From: Alphaproteobacteria bacterium US3C007
Lineage (GTDB): Bacteria > Pseudomonadota > Alphaproteobacteria > Rhodobacterales > Rhodobacteraceae
Direction: 5' to 3'
Assembly: GCA_034423775.1 (NCBI GenBank)
Contig: CP139918.1
Span: forward strand, 1,302,001 to 1,366,000
Length of the DNA: 64,000 bases
The notes under the pieces are model-generated. The model was not told the origin of the DNA, made no database searches, and worked only from the letters and a program-made list of their open reading frames with translations. The number at the start of each line of letters is the position of its first letter. Within the stretch, counting starts at the first letter, position 1. This document shows, in pieces, positions 27,496 to 36,610 of this stretch. The position numbers and the translations under genes were made by a program.

Positions 27496-29190
27496 TTAAA
27501 AATAACTGGCGATCAAAGTCACCGCCAATAGGATCGCAACCCAAATCACCATAGCGCCGGTTGGCCGCACGCGGGCCATTCCGGTTTCCGGGCTGTGCCA
27601 GCGGTATAACAAATTCTGAAACTGCCCAAGGTTTTTCAAAGCCGCCTCGCTTAACGCGGTCCAAATCAAGCCAATCAACGCCGCAATCGGGAGGTAAAGC
27701 TTTGGGATCAAGCGCCGATAGATCCAATCAACATCCAAGTTCACCGCGCGTATTTCGGGTGGATGAATACCGCTGCGCATTAGAACTGCAAAAGCCAATA
27801 ACGCAAAGCATAGCAATTGCAATTGGGCAATCACGTGATTGGTTGTGTAGGGTTTATAAACCACGTCATAGGGCAAAAGCGCGTAGAGCGGATCGGGGTA
27901 AACCCCAATGAAAATGCACAGAAACGCGGTAATCCCCATCGCCAGCTGCATGTTCCATGGGGCTTCTTTGGGGCGCAATCCACTGTCATGGCCAAAAAAG
28001 GTGAAATACGGGATTTTAATCCCTGAATGTGATAGAACACCAGCCGAGGCAAATACCAAGATGGCCCAGATGATTGGATAATGTTCGTTTGCGGTCTCAT
28101 CCATAATCAAAGATTTGGTGACAAATCCAGAGAAAAGCGGGAAAGCCGAAATTGAGGCGGCTCCGATCAAACAAAACAGGGCCGTACGCGGCATGGTACG
28201 GCAGAGCCCGCCCAGCTCTGAGGCTTTTGACGTGCCGGTTCGCAACAGCACCGCGCCGACGCTCATGAACAAAAGCGCTTTGTACAGAATATGCGCGAAG
28301 GCGTGAGAGGCGGTGCCGTTCAGGGCCATTTCGGTTCCAACACCAATGCCCACCACCATAAAGCCCAGCTGGTTGTTCAAACTATAGGCCAGAACGCGGC
28401 GCAGATCGTTTTCAATTTCGGCGAAGAAAATTGGAAACAGCGTCATCACAGCGCCGATATAAATTAGCATTTCAGTGCCGGCAAAGCCGCGGGCCAAAGC
28501 ATAAACGGCTAATTTGGTGGTAAAGGCAGAAAGGATCACCGTGCCGGTGATGGTGGCGGCGGGGTAGCTGTCTTGCAACCAATTGTGCAAAAACGGAAAA
28601 GCGCATTTCATCCCAAAGGATAAAAAGATTAGCCAAGTGGCCAAGGATCCAAGCGTCATTTGCTCAAAGGCAATAGAGCCTGTTTCGCGATATAGCAGCG
28701 CTGTGCCCGCCAGCAAAATCACACCCGAGGTGATTTGAATGATCAGATAGCGCATCCCGGTATGATACGCGCCCTCAGTGCGCCGCGCCCAGATCAAGAA
28801 TACCGATGCAATCGCGGTGCCTTCCCAGTAAAAAAACAGCGTCACCAGATCCCCGGCAAAAACCGCTCCGATCGCCGAGCCAGAATAAAGCACGGCGGCA
28901 ATTTGCTGCACGGTATCTTTGATATGCCATGCGTAGAGATTGCCCAAAAACGCGGCAATACAGAAAATCAGCCCAAAAACGCGCGACAGTTTATCCACCC
29001 GCATCAGCTCAAGTTGCTGACCCAACAGTTCAACCTGATAAAGGTTTCCTTCGGGCAAGGACCAGATCTGAAGCGCTGCCAGAACCGGTACAAGTAGCAA
29101 AAGCGCCGCCCGCATGGATCCTTTGGGCAACAGGCCGGCGCCCAGCGCGGCCAGAACAAAGAGATAGAACGTTGGCATCGCCTCAATCAT
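27496..29190 (-). CDS. Mrp-type antiporter / complex I-like membrane subunit (third D-type)
   Basis: A 564-residue protein of the NuoL/M/N and MrpA/D family with about 14-15 helices. The core contains WEGTAIASVFLIW with the conserved Glu of helix 5 and HNWLQDSYPAA with the functional Lys region replaced by a Gln-rich turn. Proton or cation translocation as part of the Mrp assembly is the expected role. It is the last gene of a ten-gene operon and overlaps the small membrane-protein gene by 8 bp. It is not the long MrpA fusion. Confidence 0.85.
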   Translation of the reverse strand: MIEAMPTFYLFVLAALGAGLLPKGSMRAALLLLVPVLAALQIWSLPEGNLYQVELLGQQLELMRVDKLSRVFGLIFCIAAFLGNLYAWHIKDTVQQIAAVLYSGSAIGAVFAGDLVTLFFYWEGTAIASVFLIWARRTEGAYHTGMRYLIIQITSGVILLAGTALLYRETGSIAFEQMTLGSLATWLIFLSFGMKCAFPFLHNWLQDSYPAATITGTVILSAFTTKLAVYALARGFAGTEMLIYIGAVMTLFPIFFAEIENDLRRVLAYSLNNQLGFMVVGIGVGTEMALNGTASHAFAHILYKALLFMSVGAVLLRTGTSKASELGGLCRTMPRTALFCLIGAASISAFPLFSGFVTKSLIMDETANEHYPIIWAILVFASAGVLSHSGIKIPYFTFFGHDSGLRPKEAPWNMQLAMGITAFLCIFIGVYPDPLYALLPYDVVYKPYTTNHVIAQLQLLCFALLAFAVLMRSGIHPPEIRAVNLDVDWIYRRLIPKLYLPIAALIGLIWTALSEAALKNLGQFQNLLYRWHSPETGMARVRPTGAMVIWVAILLAVTLIASYF

Positions 29191-29530
29191 TATGTTGCCC
29201 CATCTCCAATTGATCGGCCGGATATTCTTCGCGATCGACTGATTTTTCGCCGTAATATGCCTCGTCGCGTTTGATGAAGAGGCGCAGCGTTTTGGCGGCT
29301 AAAATCAACGCGGTGAACATGATAAACCCGTAGGCGCCGTAAAATCCTGGGATCTTTTCGATCGGGAAATGGCCATATTTCTTATAGGTAAAATCTGACA
29401 GAAACAGCAGCAGGCACAGCGCAATAAGCGCGGCAAAAATTTTATTCGCATTGGCCGGCATTGCAAACCACACGAACAGTTTCGCAAGGGGGCTATATCC
29501 GCTGGTGTCTTCGGGATGGTTCTTATCCAT
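29183..29530 (-). CDS. small membrane protein in the Mrp operon, function unknown
   Basis: A 115-residue protein with two predicted helices (about 28-46 and 64-86) and a charged tail rich in Asp/Glu. I do not recognise its family. It lies between two D-type antiporter subunits (10 bp after one, 8-bp overlap with the next), so it is very likely co-translated with them and may be an accessory or assembly subunit. Confidence 0.75.
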   Translation of the reverse strand: MDKNHPEDTSGYSPLAKLFVWFAMPANANKIFAALIALCLLLFLSDFTYKKYGHFPIEKIPGFYGAYGFIMFTALILAAKTLRLFIKRDEAYYGEKSVDREEYPADQLEMGQHND

Positions 29531-29540
29531 TTGCGCCTCC

Positions 29541-31013
29541 TTAATTTGTGGCCACGATCGGCATTAGAAAATCTTGAATATGCCCGGCATAGAAAAACAG
29601 CACCACGCAGCCAAAGGCGGTTGCTGCTGGGGGCCCCCAGACAAGCGGCGAGGCCTCTGCAGATTGCGCCAGTTCGGCATCTGTATCGTTGCTCAAGAAA
29701 AACCCCTTTGCCACCAACGGCAGCAAATAGGCCACGTTCAACAGCGAGCTCACCAGCAAAACGCCCAGTATAAACAGATGTTCGGCATCCACTGCACCCA
29801 CCATCAGCAGCCATTTACTCCAAGAGCCGCCTAAAGGTGGCAAACCAATGATCGATAAGGCACCGATCAAAAAGGCGATAAAAGTGATCGGCATACGCCG
29901 CCCCAAACCGGTCATCTGGCTGATTTCAGTGCGGTGGGTGGCAACATAGATCGAGCCAGCGCACATGAATAAGGTGATTTTACCCATCGCATGCATGACC
30001 ACATGCAGCCCGCCGCCCAATATCCCCATGGAACTGGCCAACGCCACGCCCAGCGTGATGTAAGACAATTGGCTGATCGTGGAGTACGCGAGCCGCGCCT
30101 TTAAATTATCTTTGGTCATGGCAATAACAGAAGCGGCCAGGATCGAGAAGGCCGCGAGCCACATCAACCAGGTTGAGGCGCCGCTTTCTGCCAGAAACTC
30201 GATGCCAAAGATATAGATCCCAACTTTCAGCATGGTAAAGACGCCGGCTTTCACAACGGCAACGGCGTGCAGCAAAGCGCTCACCGGTGTCGGCGCGACC
30301 ATCGCCGCGGGCAGCCAGCGGTGAAAAGGCATCAGTGCGGCTTTGCCAATGCCAAAGGCGTAAAGCGCCAGCAGGATGGCAACGCTGGGGCCCGCGATCA
30401 ACCCTTGCAAAATGCCGCCTTTTGCAAAATCAAGCGTGCCTGCAACCGCGTAGGTCCAGATGATCGCCACCAATTGCAAGCCGATGGACGTACCGATCAA
30501 AATACCCAGATAGGTGCGCGCGCCCTTAATCGCAGCCATATTGCCCTTATGCGCCACCAGCGGATAGGTTGAGAGCGTCAGCGCCTCATAAAATAGAAAG
30601 AGGGTAAACATATTGGCGGCAAAAGCGATGCCCATCACCGAAAAAATAGCGAAAGAGAAACAGGCAAAGAATCTTGCATGATTGTCTTCATTATTGCCGC
30701 GCATATAGCCAAGGCCATAGAGATGTGTGACGATCCACAGCCCCGAGGCCAAGAGCGCAAACATCAAGCCCAAAGGCTCAACATTGAAGGCCAATTCCAG
30801 ACCCGGCATAACCGTCAGGAAAGTAAAGGTTTCTGTGGTTGTATTGCCCACATTGGCCAAAATATTCAGCACCACCATGAAGGTGGCAATCGCGGCACCC
30901 AATGTCAGCCCGTCGCGCAGATCGGGGCTGTTGCGCAGCAGCATATTGCTGAGAACAGCCGCGCCGGGCAGCAGCATTGAAAGCAGAATTGCGAAGGATG
31001 TTTCCATTGCCAT
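29541..31013 (-). CDS. monovalent cation/H+ antiporter D-type subunit (second copy)
   Basis: A 490-residue, 14-helix protein of the NuoM/MrpD family. FYEALTLSTYPLVAHKG carries the conserved Glu of helix 5, and PFHRWLPAAMVAPTPVSALLH is the signature around the central Lys/His helix. It differs strongly from the D subunit encoded 6 bp upstream, so this is an old duplication rather than a recent one. It should form part of the ion-translocating arm. Confidence 0.88.
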   Translation of the reverse strand: MAMETSFAILLSMLLPGAAVLSNMLLRNSPDLRDGLTLGAAIATFMVVLNILANVGNTTTETFTFLTVMPGLELAFNVEPLGLMFALLASGLWIVTHLYGLGYMRGNNEDNHARFFACFSFAIFSVMGIAFAANMFTLFLFYEALTLSTYPLVAHKGNMAAIKGARTYLGILIGTSIGLQLVAIIWTYAVAGTLDFAKGGILQGLIAGPSVAILLALYAFGIGKAALMPFHRWLPAAMVAPTPVSALLHAVAVVKAGVFTMLKVGIYIFGIEFLAESGASTWLMWLAAFSILAASVIAMTKDNLKARLAYSTISQLSYITLGVALASSMGILGGGLHVVMHAMGKITLFMCAGSIYVATHRTEISQMTGLGRRMPITFIAFLIGALSIIGLPPLGGSWSKWLLMVGAVDAEHLFILGVLLVSSLLNVAYLLPLVAKGFFLSNDTDAELAQSAEASPLVWGPPAATAFGCVVLFFYAGHIQDFLMPIVATN

Positions 31014-31019
31014 ATACCC

Positions 31020-32546
31020 CTAGCGCATCCCTGCGGATCCGGCCAAAAGACCTTCCGCTGCGCTGCGCGCTGCGCTGAGCGTGATGTCTGTGTCAAAGCC
31101 AAAATAGATGCAGGCTAACGCCATAACCCAAAGTGGGATCATCATCATTAAGGGCACGTTTTGATCTTGCAGGCCCTCGGCAGGTTGCGCCAAATACAGC
31201 GTTTCGATCAACTTCCACACATAGATCACAGCCAGCAAAGACGAGGCCACGATCAACAAAGCGATTGGCCAGAGGCCTTGCTCCAATGTGGCTTCAACCA
31301 AAAGCCATTTGCTCAGAAAACCGGCCGTGCCTGGAACGCCGATCAAAGACAGCCCGGCCACCACCATCGCGGCGCTGGTCCAAGGCATGGTTTTTCCGCG
31401 TCCGCGTAAGTTATGGTAAAACGACCCGCCGCCATTCATCACATAGACGCCCACCCCCATGAACAGCGCGGCTTTTGTGATGCCGTGGTTGAACAGATGG
31501 ATCATCGTTGCCATCAACCCGCTTTCTGACAGCAGCGCGATGCCCAAAAGCATATATCCCACTTGCCCGATGCTGGAATAGGCCAGCATGCGCTTGAGAT
31601 CACGCTGCAAAATCGCCGTGTAAGACGCAGCGAACATCGCCAAAATTGCAAAAGGGTAAAGAATAAGATCAAGCGTTGGCACTTCGGCTAGAAACCCTGG
31701 CTGAAAGACGCTGAACAGGAATCGCAGCATCACATAGATAGCCACTTTTGTGGCCGTTGCGGCGAGAAAGCTGGTGATTGCTGAGGGGGCGTATGTATAG
31801 GCATTGGGCAGCCATAAATGCAGTGGGAAGATTGCCACTTTTAACCCCATGCCCACCATGATGAAGGCAAAGGCGGCGCGCACGGTACGGCTATCATATT
31901 GGTTTTCGATGCGATCTGCGAGATCGGCCATATTCAACGTGCCGGTGGCCATATAAAGAAAGCCAACGCCAATCACAAAGAAGGTGGCGCCTATCGTGCC
32001 CATGATCAGATAATTATACGAGGCCGTCAGGGCCCGCTTATCACGATGTGCGCCCTGCGCGATCAACACATAGGTAGACAGCGATGAGATTTCCAAAAAC
32101 ACGAACACATTGAAGGCATCGCCTGTAATCGTAACGCCCAGAAGCCCCGTGAAACAAAGCAAAAACAGCGCGTAAAACAGCGTCTGCGCGCTTTCAGGCA
32201 ATTCCCGCGCCACGCTGGCTTTGGCATAGGGCAACACTAAGGTGCTGATCCCCGAGACCAGCAGCAGCACGAATGCATTGGCCGTGTCGACGCGGTATTC
32301 GATGCCCAAAGGTGGCGCCCAGCCCCCCAATTGATAAGAAATAACAGAGCCATCAATCACTTGGCTTAACAGCATTCCCGCGATCACAAAGGAGGCGGCG
32401 CTGGCAATAAAGGCGATCGGCCAAGCCAGATCGCGGCGGCCAATGAACACAATCAGGGGTGCCGCGACGAAGGGCACCAGAATTTCTAGGATCGGCAAAT
32501 GCTCGCTGAGCGTCATCGCGGTATGATGAACGGTTTCACTTGCCAT
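31020..32546 (-). CDS. mnhD: monovalent cation/H+ antiporter subunit D
   Basis: A 508-residue, 14-helix protein and the closest match to MnhD/MrpD. VFLEISSLSTYVLIAQG carries the helix-5 Glu, PLHLWLPNAYTYAPSAITSFL is the family signature, and LKRMLAYSSIGQVGYM follows. ATG 32546 overlaps the mnhC stop (ATGA), favoured over the GTG one codon earlier. With MnhB, C, E, F and G it forms a secondary Na+(K+)/H+ antiporter for pH and salt balance, a role that suits a marine cell. Confidence 0.9.
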   Translation of the reverse strand: MASETVHHTAMTLSEHLPILEILVPFVAAPLIVFIGRRDLAWPIAFIASAASFVIAGMLLSQVIDGSVISYQLGGWAPPLGIEYRVDTANAFVLLLVSGISTLVLPYAKASVARELPESAQTLFYALFLLCFTGLLGVTITGDAFNVFVFLEISSLSTYVLIAQGAHRDKRALTASYNYLIMGTIGATFFVIGVGFLYMATGTLNMADLADRIENQYDSRTVRAAFAFIMVGMGLKVAIFPLHLWLPNAYTYAPSAITSFLAATATKVAIYVMLRFLFSVFQPGFLAEVPTLDLILYPFAILAMFAASYTAILQRDLKRMLAYSSIGQVGYMLLGIALLSESGLMATMIHLFNHGITKAALFMGVGVYVMNGGGSFYHNLRGRGKTMPWTSAAMVVAGLSLIGVPGTAGFLSKWLLVEATLEQGLWPIALLIVASSLLAVIYVWKLIETLYLAQPAEGLQDQNVPLMMMIPLWVMALACIYFGFDTDITLSAARSAAEGLLAGSAGMR

Positions 32547-32980
32547 CACACGGCCTCTTTCATTGCAGTATCCGAGGCTTTGATTTCAGATTGAAATAAG
32601 GCCTCTTCGGCCTCGGCAATCTGCGCTTCTTCAATATTGTGGTATTCTTCGCGGATACGGATAATCAACGCCAAGCCCAAAGATGTAGTGGCAACGCCCA
32701 CCACAATCGCAGTGAGAATAAGCACATGCGGAAGCGGGTTTGAATAAAGCGTATCTGGATCAACTTTCAAATCTAAAGGAAAGATCGGCGCGGTGCCGCC
32801 GGCAATTTTCCCCATTGAAATATAGAGCATGAAAACAGAGGTTTGAAAGATATTCAGACCAACAATTTTCTTTACCAGATTGCCTTTGGCAATCACGATG
32901 TAAAGGCCGGTCATCATCAACAGAATAAACAACCAGTAATTGGCGTGCCCTATCACAAATTCAAGCATTGGCGTATCCAT
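32546..32980 (-). CDS. mnhC: monovalent cation/H+ antiporter subunit C (NuoK-like)
   Basis: A 144-residue, three-helix protein homologous to NuoK. GLNIFQTSVFMLYISMG and LPHVLILTAIVVGVATTSL are the family signatures. A charged C-terminal tail extends the usual length slightly. ATG 32980 is preferred over the ATG 15 bp upstream, because GAGGA is 8 nt before it. It starts 1 bp after the mnhB stop and overlaps mnhD. Confidence 0.9.
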   Translation of the reverse strand: MDTPMLEFVIGHANYWLFILLMMTGLYIVIAKGNLVKKIVGLNIFQTSVFMLYISMGKIAGGTAPIFPLDLKVDPDTLYSNPLPHVLILTAIVVGVATTSLGLALIIRIREEYHNIEEAQIAEAEEALFQSEIKASDTAMKEAV

Positions 32981-32981
32981 T

Positions 32982-33422
32982 CTACCAATCCTCATCGCTT
33001 AAAATTGGTGCGCGGGCCGCGAAGGCATAATAGATCGCCACCATGACCCCCGTCACCGTGATGCCAACGCCCGCTTCGACGATCAAAATCCCCAAATGTT
33101 GACCATGCGAGGGATGTTGGGGGTCAATCGCGGCATAATCCAAATAGGCATAGCCCATGAACAAGCTATAAATTCCCGTGCCTGCATAAAGCAAAACGCC
33201 AAAGGCCAGCAATTTATGCACCAACCAAGGTGGAAACACTTGCTTGGCCTTTTTTAGGCTGAAGACCAATCCGTAGATGATAAACCCAACAGCCATAATC
33301 ACGCCGGCTTGGAAGCCGCCACCGGGCGAGTAATCACCGTGGAATTGAACGTATAAAGCGAAGAGAAAAATCGTGCCTACCAGAAGCTTGGTAATCACCC
33401 GCAAGATAAGATGGTGACGCAT
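32982..33422 (-). CDS. mnhB: monovalent cation/H+ antiporter subunit B
   Basis: A 146-residue, four-helix protein. HGDYSPGGGFQAGVIMA near residue 29 is the hallmark of MnhB/MrpB, and LIVEAGVGITVTGVM lies in the last helix. The start codon shares a base with the stop of the preceding gene, so translation is coupled. Confidence 0.92.
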   Translation of the reverse strand: MRHHLILRVITKLLVGTIFLFALYVQFHGDYSPGGGFQAGVIMAVGFIIYGLVFSLKKAKQVFPPWLVHKLLAFGVLLYAGTGIYSLFMGYAYLDYAAIDPQHPSHGQHLGILIVEAGVGITVTGVMVAIYYAFAARAPILSDEDW

Positions 33423-33970
33423 CAGCTGGCCTCCTTCTGCGCGTCATCGTCCTGATCCTCGGGGCGCCGACGCCGGCGCAATCCGCTGATCAGCATCAAC
33501 ACACCAATCCCGGCGGCGAACACCACCGCGGTTTCCCCCAACGTATCATACCCGCGATAGCTAGCCAAAATCGCAGTCACTGCGTTTGGCACGTGGATAT
33601 CATGCGGAATATCATGCAAATAAGCTGGGCCAAGATGCGTGTGAACGGGCGCTTCAGGCGCGCCAAAGCTCGGCATATCGAGCGTGCCGTAAACCAGTGC
33701 CGCGCCGGTGACAATCACAGCAAGTAAGGGGATTAGGTTTGGTTTATGGCTGACTTTCTCAGCGCGCGATGTCAGCGCCAATGTGCTGAGCATCAATACT
33801 GTTGAAATTCCTGCGCCCACGGCCGCTTCGGTAAAGGCCACATCAACAGCATCAAGCGTGATAAAAAGCAAGGCAGAAAGCAGGCTAAACACCCCCGACA
33901 GCGCCACGATAGCAAACAAAGAATGCGTGCGCACCACTGCCAAAGCGGTGATCACCAACATGCTGAACAA
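33422..33970 (-). CDS. MrpA C-terminal-like subunit (DUF4040/MbhD plus MbhE-like)
   Basis: A 182-residue protein. The first half, with DAVDVAFTEAAVGAGISTVLML, matches the DUF4040/MbhD domain (NuoJ-like); the second half has a helix after PNAVTAILASYRGYDTLGETAVVF, matching MbhE. In Gram-positive Mrp systems these domains form the end of the long MrpA; here they are a separate gene with no NuoL-like half attached. The start is unclear: TTG 33970 is the longest standard start, but similarity seems to extend a few residues upstream, where only ATT codons occur. An Arg/Asp-rich cytoplasmic tail ends the protein. Confidence 0.82.
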   Translation of the reverse strand: MFSMLVITALAVVRTHSLFAIVALSGVFSLLSALLFITLDAVDVAFTEAAVGAGISTVLMLSTLALTSRAEKVSHKPNLIPLLAVIVTGAALVYGTLDMPSFGAPEAPVHTHLGPAYLHDIPHDIHVPNAVTAILASYRGYDTLGETAVVFAAGIGVLMLISGLRRRRRPEDQDDDAQKEAS

Positions 33971-33990
33971 GGCTATATTAATGAAGCTTT

Positions 33991-34365
33991 CTATGCGTCA
34001 CCTGTTTGGTTTTTATCAGCCGCTTCCGCGGCAGCCTTTTGCGGCGAGGTTTGGGGTAATTTAGGTGGCCGCAGCCCAGATACCAGCGCGGCATTGGCCA
34101 CAGCATGGGTTGAGGTTGGGCCGGTGATCAACATAAAAATGCCGATCACACCAAGTTTAAAGGCGATCAATGTCCAGCCCGTTTGCAGCGCCATCCCGAT
34201 CAGCAGCAAGATCATGCCGGCTGATTCTGTCACCGAGGCGGCATGTAGGCGTGACCAGAAATCGGGAAAGCGCAAAATACCAACGGCGCCTATAATCACG
34301 AAAAAAGATCCGGCAAGGATCATCGCCCAGCTTAAGATATCGATCAAGAGCGCGGGAAAGGTCAT
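33991..34365 (-). CDS. mnhG: monovalent cation/H+ antiporter subunit G
   Basis: A 124-residue, three-helix protein. GAVGILRFPDFWSRLHAASVT is close to the MnhG consensus, and MLITGPTSTHAVANAAL is in the last helix. ATG 34365 overlaps the mnhF stop by 4 bp and is chosen over an upstream in-frame codon at 34395. The Ala/Pro/Lys-rich tail is cytoplasmic. Confidence 0.9.
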   Translation of the reverse strand: MTFPALLIDILSWAMILAGSFFVIIGAVGILRFPDFWSRLHAASVTESAGMILLLIGMALQTGWTLIAFKLGVIGIFMLITGPTSTHAVANAALVSGLRPPKLPQTSPQKAAAEAADKNQTGDA

Positions 34366-34655
34366 TCTTTTGGCTCCTCTTGCTTGGGCGTCCACAGCGC
34401 GTCGCCGATCGCCCGATATCTGAAAAACTTCAAAATTGCGATCGTGCCAACAAAGTTGATCAGAGCATAAAGCAGCGCGATATCCAAAAAATCCGGGCGC
34501 CCGGTTAAAAACCCGACCACACCGATCAGCAGCACTGTATGCGTCCCAAAGGCGTTTCCTGCCAAAACGCGATCATAAAGCGTGGGGCCTTTGATCAAGC
34601 GGATTAGCACCAGCAACATAGCAACAAAAATGGCGATGGCGGCAATTTCAAACAT
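34362..34655 (-). CDS. mnhF: monovalent cation/H+ antiporter subunit F
   Basis: A 97-residue, three-helix protein. RLIKGPTLYDRVLAGNAFGT is the family signature, followed by DIALLYALINFVGTIAILKF. It starts 2 bp after the mnhE stop and overlaps mnhG. It is one of the small subunits needed for assembly of the Mrp complex. Confidence 0.91.
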   Translation of the reverse strand: MFEIAAIAIFVAMLLVLIRLIKGPTLYDRVLAGNAFGTHTVLLIGVVGFLTGRPDFLDIALLYALINFVGTIAILKFFRYRAIGDALWTPKQEEPKE

Positions 34656-34657
34656 GC

Positions 34658-35137
34658 TCAGGCCCGCTCCGTTTCAATCGCGGTGACGCGACGGTCCATA
34701 TCGGCCAATGCCTCAAGATCTTCATCTGAATAGGCAAGCGCGTGGATTTGGAAATCACCCTGCTCTGTTTCAACGGTCAGCGTTCCGGGTGTCAAGGTGA
34801 TCGAATTGGCAAAGATCACCTGCCCCAAATCAGTAGATTGAGAATAAGGAATTTCAAAGAAATGCTGCCGTTGTGGCGCCTGGCCCGACAAGATAACTTT
34901 GGTGACCGCCCAATTCGATTTGGCAATTTCACCCAGCAACCAGATAAAATAGGTCAGAAATTTGATCGGGTTTAAGGCAACCGTCACACGATCGCCGTCA
35001 ACTTGATCCATCCGCCGCACGATAAACAAAACCAACATCACCGAGGCGATGCCAAATCCCACCAGCATCGGCTTGTAAATGCCTGACAGCAACAGCCAAA
35101 GCGCGATCATAAATATAGCTGATGCGATGGTCTTCAC
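34658..35137 (-). CDS. mnhE: monovalent cation/H+ antiporter subunit E
   Basis: A 159-residue protein with N-terminal helices and the conserved segment FANSITLTPGTLTVETEQGD, the MnhE hallmark. GTG 35137 is chosen: AGGA is about 8 nt upstream and the resulting length is normal, whereas the longer open frame to 35263 adds an untypical N-terminus. It is the first gene of the E-F-G-A'-B-C-D-D-x-D operon; the promoter should lie in 35138-35316. Confidence 0.88.
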   Translation of the reverse strand: MKTIASAIFMIALWLLLSGIYKPMLVGFGIASVMLVLFIVRRMDQVDGDRVTVALNPIKFLTYFIWLLGEIAKSNWAVTKVILSGQAPQRQHFFEIPYSQSTDLGQVIFANSITLTPGTLTVETEQGDFQIHALAYSDEDLEALADMDRRVTAIETERA

Positions 35138-35316
35138 GACGGTTTCCTCAACGGTGCTGCTCTTTTTTATCAAACCGCGATTACCAGCCTTGAGGAGGCA
35201 AACGCGCGCAGTGTATATAAAACTTAAATGATCCTGTACACCAGTGAACAAAAAACTTTTCAAGATTTTTTGCGCTGCGTCTATTTTTTAATCTTATCTT
35301 GATTTTATTCTTTGCA

Positions 35317-35778
35317 TTAGGTGTTTTTTTTTGGCTCGGTTTCGGCTCCTAGCCGCAGGCGTAGATCTCGCAAAACCGGCAGCAAGAGGCGGGTTTTATC
35401 TTCCCCCATTTGTTCTACGACCTCTTGTATCATTGGGGTGAGCGCGCTGAGTGCGGCATCTCTTGCCTGCGAGCCGGCAGGGCTGAGCGCAACCAATTTG
35501 CGGCGCGCATCATCCCAATCTGGGCGGATATGAATATAGCCAGCCATCTCAAGTTTGCTGAGCGTGTTGGTCATTGCGCCGCGCGTGACGTGAAAGCTTT
35601 TGGCCAATTGCGCGGGAGTGCGTTCATTGCCGATATGCGCCAATTGGTTGAGAACTGAGAAATGAGATAATTCCATCCCTTTGGGCAGCGCGCGGGCCAG
35701 TTGATTGCGCAGCAATTGTTCAACGGTCAGCAATTCGCTGAAAAATAAAATGGCAAGTGGGTTTTGAGCATCACTCAT
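35317..35778 (-). CDS. MarR-family transcriptional regulator
   Basis: A 153-residue winged-helix protein. The recognition part is RTPAQLAKSFHVTRGAMTNTLSKLEMAGYI, followed by the wing RPDWDDARRKLVALSPAG. Family members are dimers released from DNA by small phenolic or other ligands. ATG 35778 overlaps the stop of the nitrilase gene by 8 bp, so it is the last gene of comF-grxC-nitrilase-marR. Its targets are unknown; the nearby mnh promoter region (35138-35316) is directly downstream and could be one. Confidence 0.87.
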   Translation of the reverse strand: MSDAQNPLAILFFSELLTVEQLLRNQLARALPKGMELSHFSVLNQLAHIGNERTPAQLAKSFHVTRGAMTNTLSKLEMAGYIHIRPDWDDARRKLVALSPAGSQARDAALSALTPMIQEVVEQMGEDKTRLLLPVLRDLRLRLGAETEPKKNT

Positions 35779-36610
35779 GCAATGGTCCGGCGTATTGGGT
35801 ATCTGCCCGTAGCGATGGCACACGGTTGCGGGCTGTGTCAACGTCTTCGAGGTTAAGATCAACAAGGCCAAATCCGAGGGCGGATTTTAAATTCAGCAAA
35901 ACTTCCCCCCATGGGGAAATGACCATAGAATGCCCATATGTGCGGCGCGCTGATCCATGGTCTGTTGGATGCGTGCCAGATTGCGCGGCGGCCAACAGAA
36001 AGCATCCAGTCTCGATCGCCCGTGCGCGCAGTAATATTTCCCAATGGGCGGGGCCGGTGGTGCAGGAAAACGCCGCGGGCACGCTGATCAGCTGCGCCCC
36101 CTTCTGGGCCAAATCGCGGTAAAGCTGCGGGAAGCGCAGATCATAGCAAATGGTCATGCCCAAGGTGCCAAAAGGCGTTTGGCTTAAGACAGCACGATTG
36201 CCCGGTTTGTAGCCATCGGATTCGGTATATGATTCGCTGCCGGATAAGGTGACATCAAACATATGAATTTTATCATAGCGGGCCTGAATTTGACCCTGCG
36301 GATCAATCAGAAAAGACCGGTTGGAAAACCGATCATCCGGCCCGGAATTTTTCAACGCTAAAGAGCCAATCAGCAGCCAGATACGTTCCTGTTCTGCCAG
36401 CTTGCGCAGCTGCGCCAAGGTAAGATCTTGAGCCTCTGTTTGTAAAACTTGCCGTTGGTGATCGCGGTTTTGAGACACGCAATTGGTCACTTCGGGGGTT
36501 ACGATCAGTTCGGCCCCGGCCCGCGCTGCCTCGCGAATGAAACCACATGTTTTTCCTAGGTTTTTTGTTGGGTTATCCCCACTGCAGATTTGAACAAGCG
36601 CCAGTTTCAT
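35771..36610 (-). CDS. carbon-nitrogen hydrolase, Nit1/deaminated glutathione amidase-like
   Basis: A 279-residue nitrilase-superfamily enzyme with the complete Glu-Lys-Cys triad: E40 in TPEVTN, K114 in YDKIHMFD and C155 in ICYDLRFPQLYR. The loops KIHMFDV and CYDLRFPQLYR fit the Nit1/Nit2-like group; Nit1 proteins remove the amide of deaminated glutathione formed by transaminase side reactions. The overlap (4 bp) with a glutaredoxin gene supports a glutathione-related role but does not prove it. Confidence 0.85.
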   Translation of the reverse strand: MKLALVQICSGDNPTKNLGKTCGFIREAARAGAELIVTPEVTNCVSQNRDHQRQVLQTEAQDLTLAQLRKLAEQERIWLLIGSLALKNSGPDDRFSNRSFLIDPQGQIQARYDKIHMFDVTLSGSESYTESDGYKPGNRAVLSQTPFGTLGMTICYDLRFPQLYRDLAQKGAQLISVPAAFSCTTGPAHWEILLRARAIETGCFLLAAAQSGTHPTDHGSARRTYGHSMVISPWGEVLLNLKSALGFGLVDLNLEDVDTARNRVPSLRADTQYAGPLHE

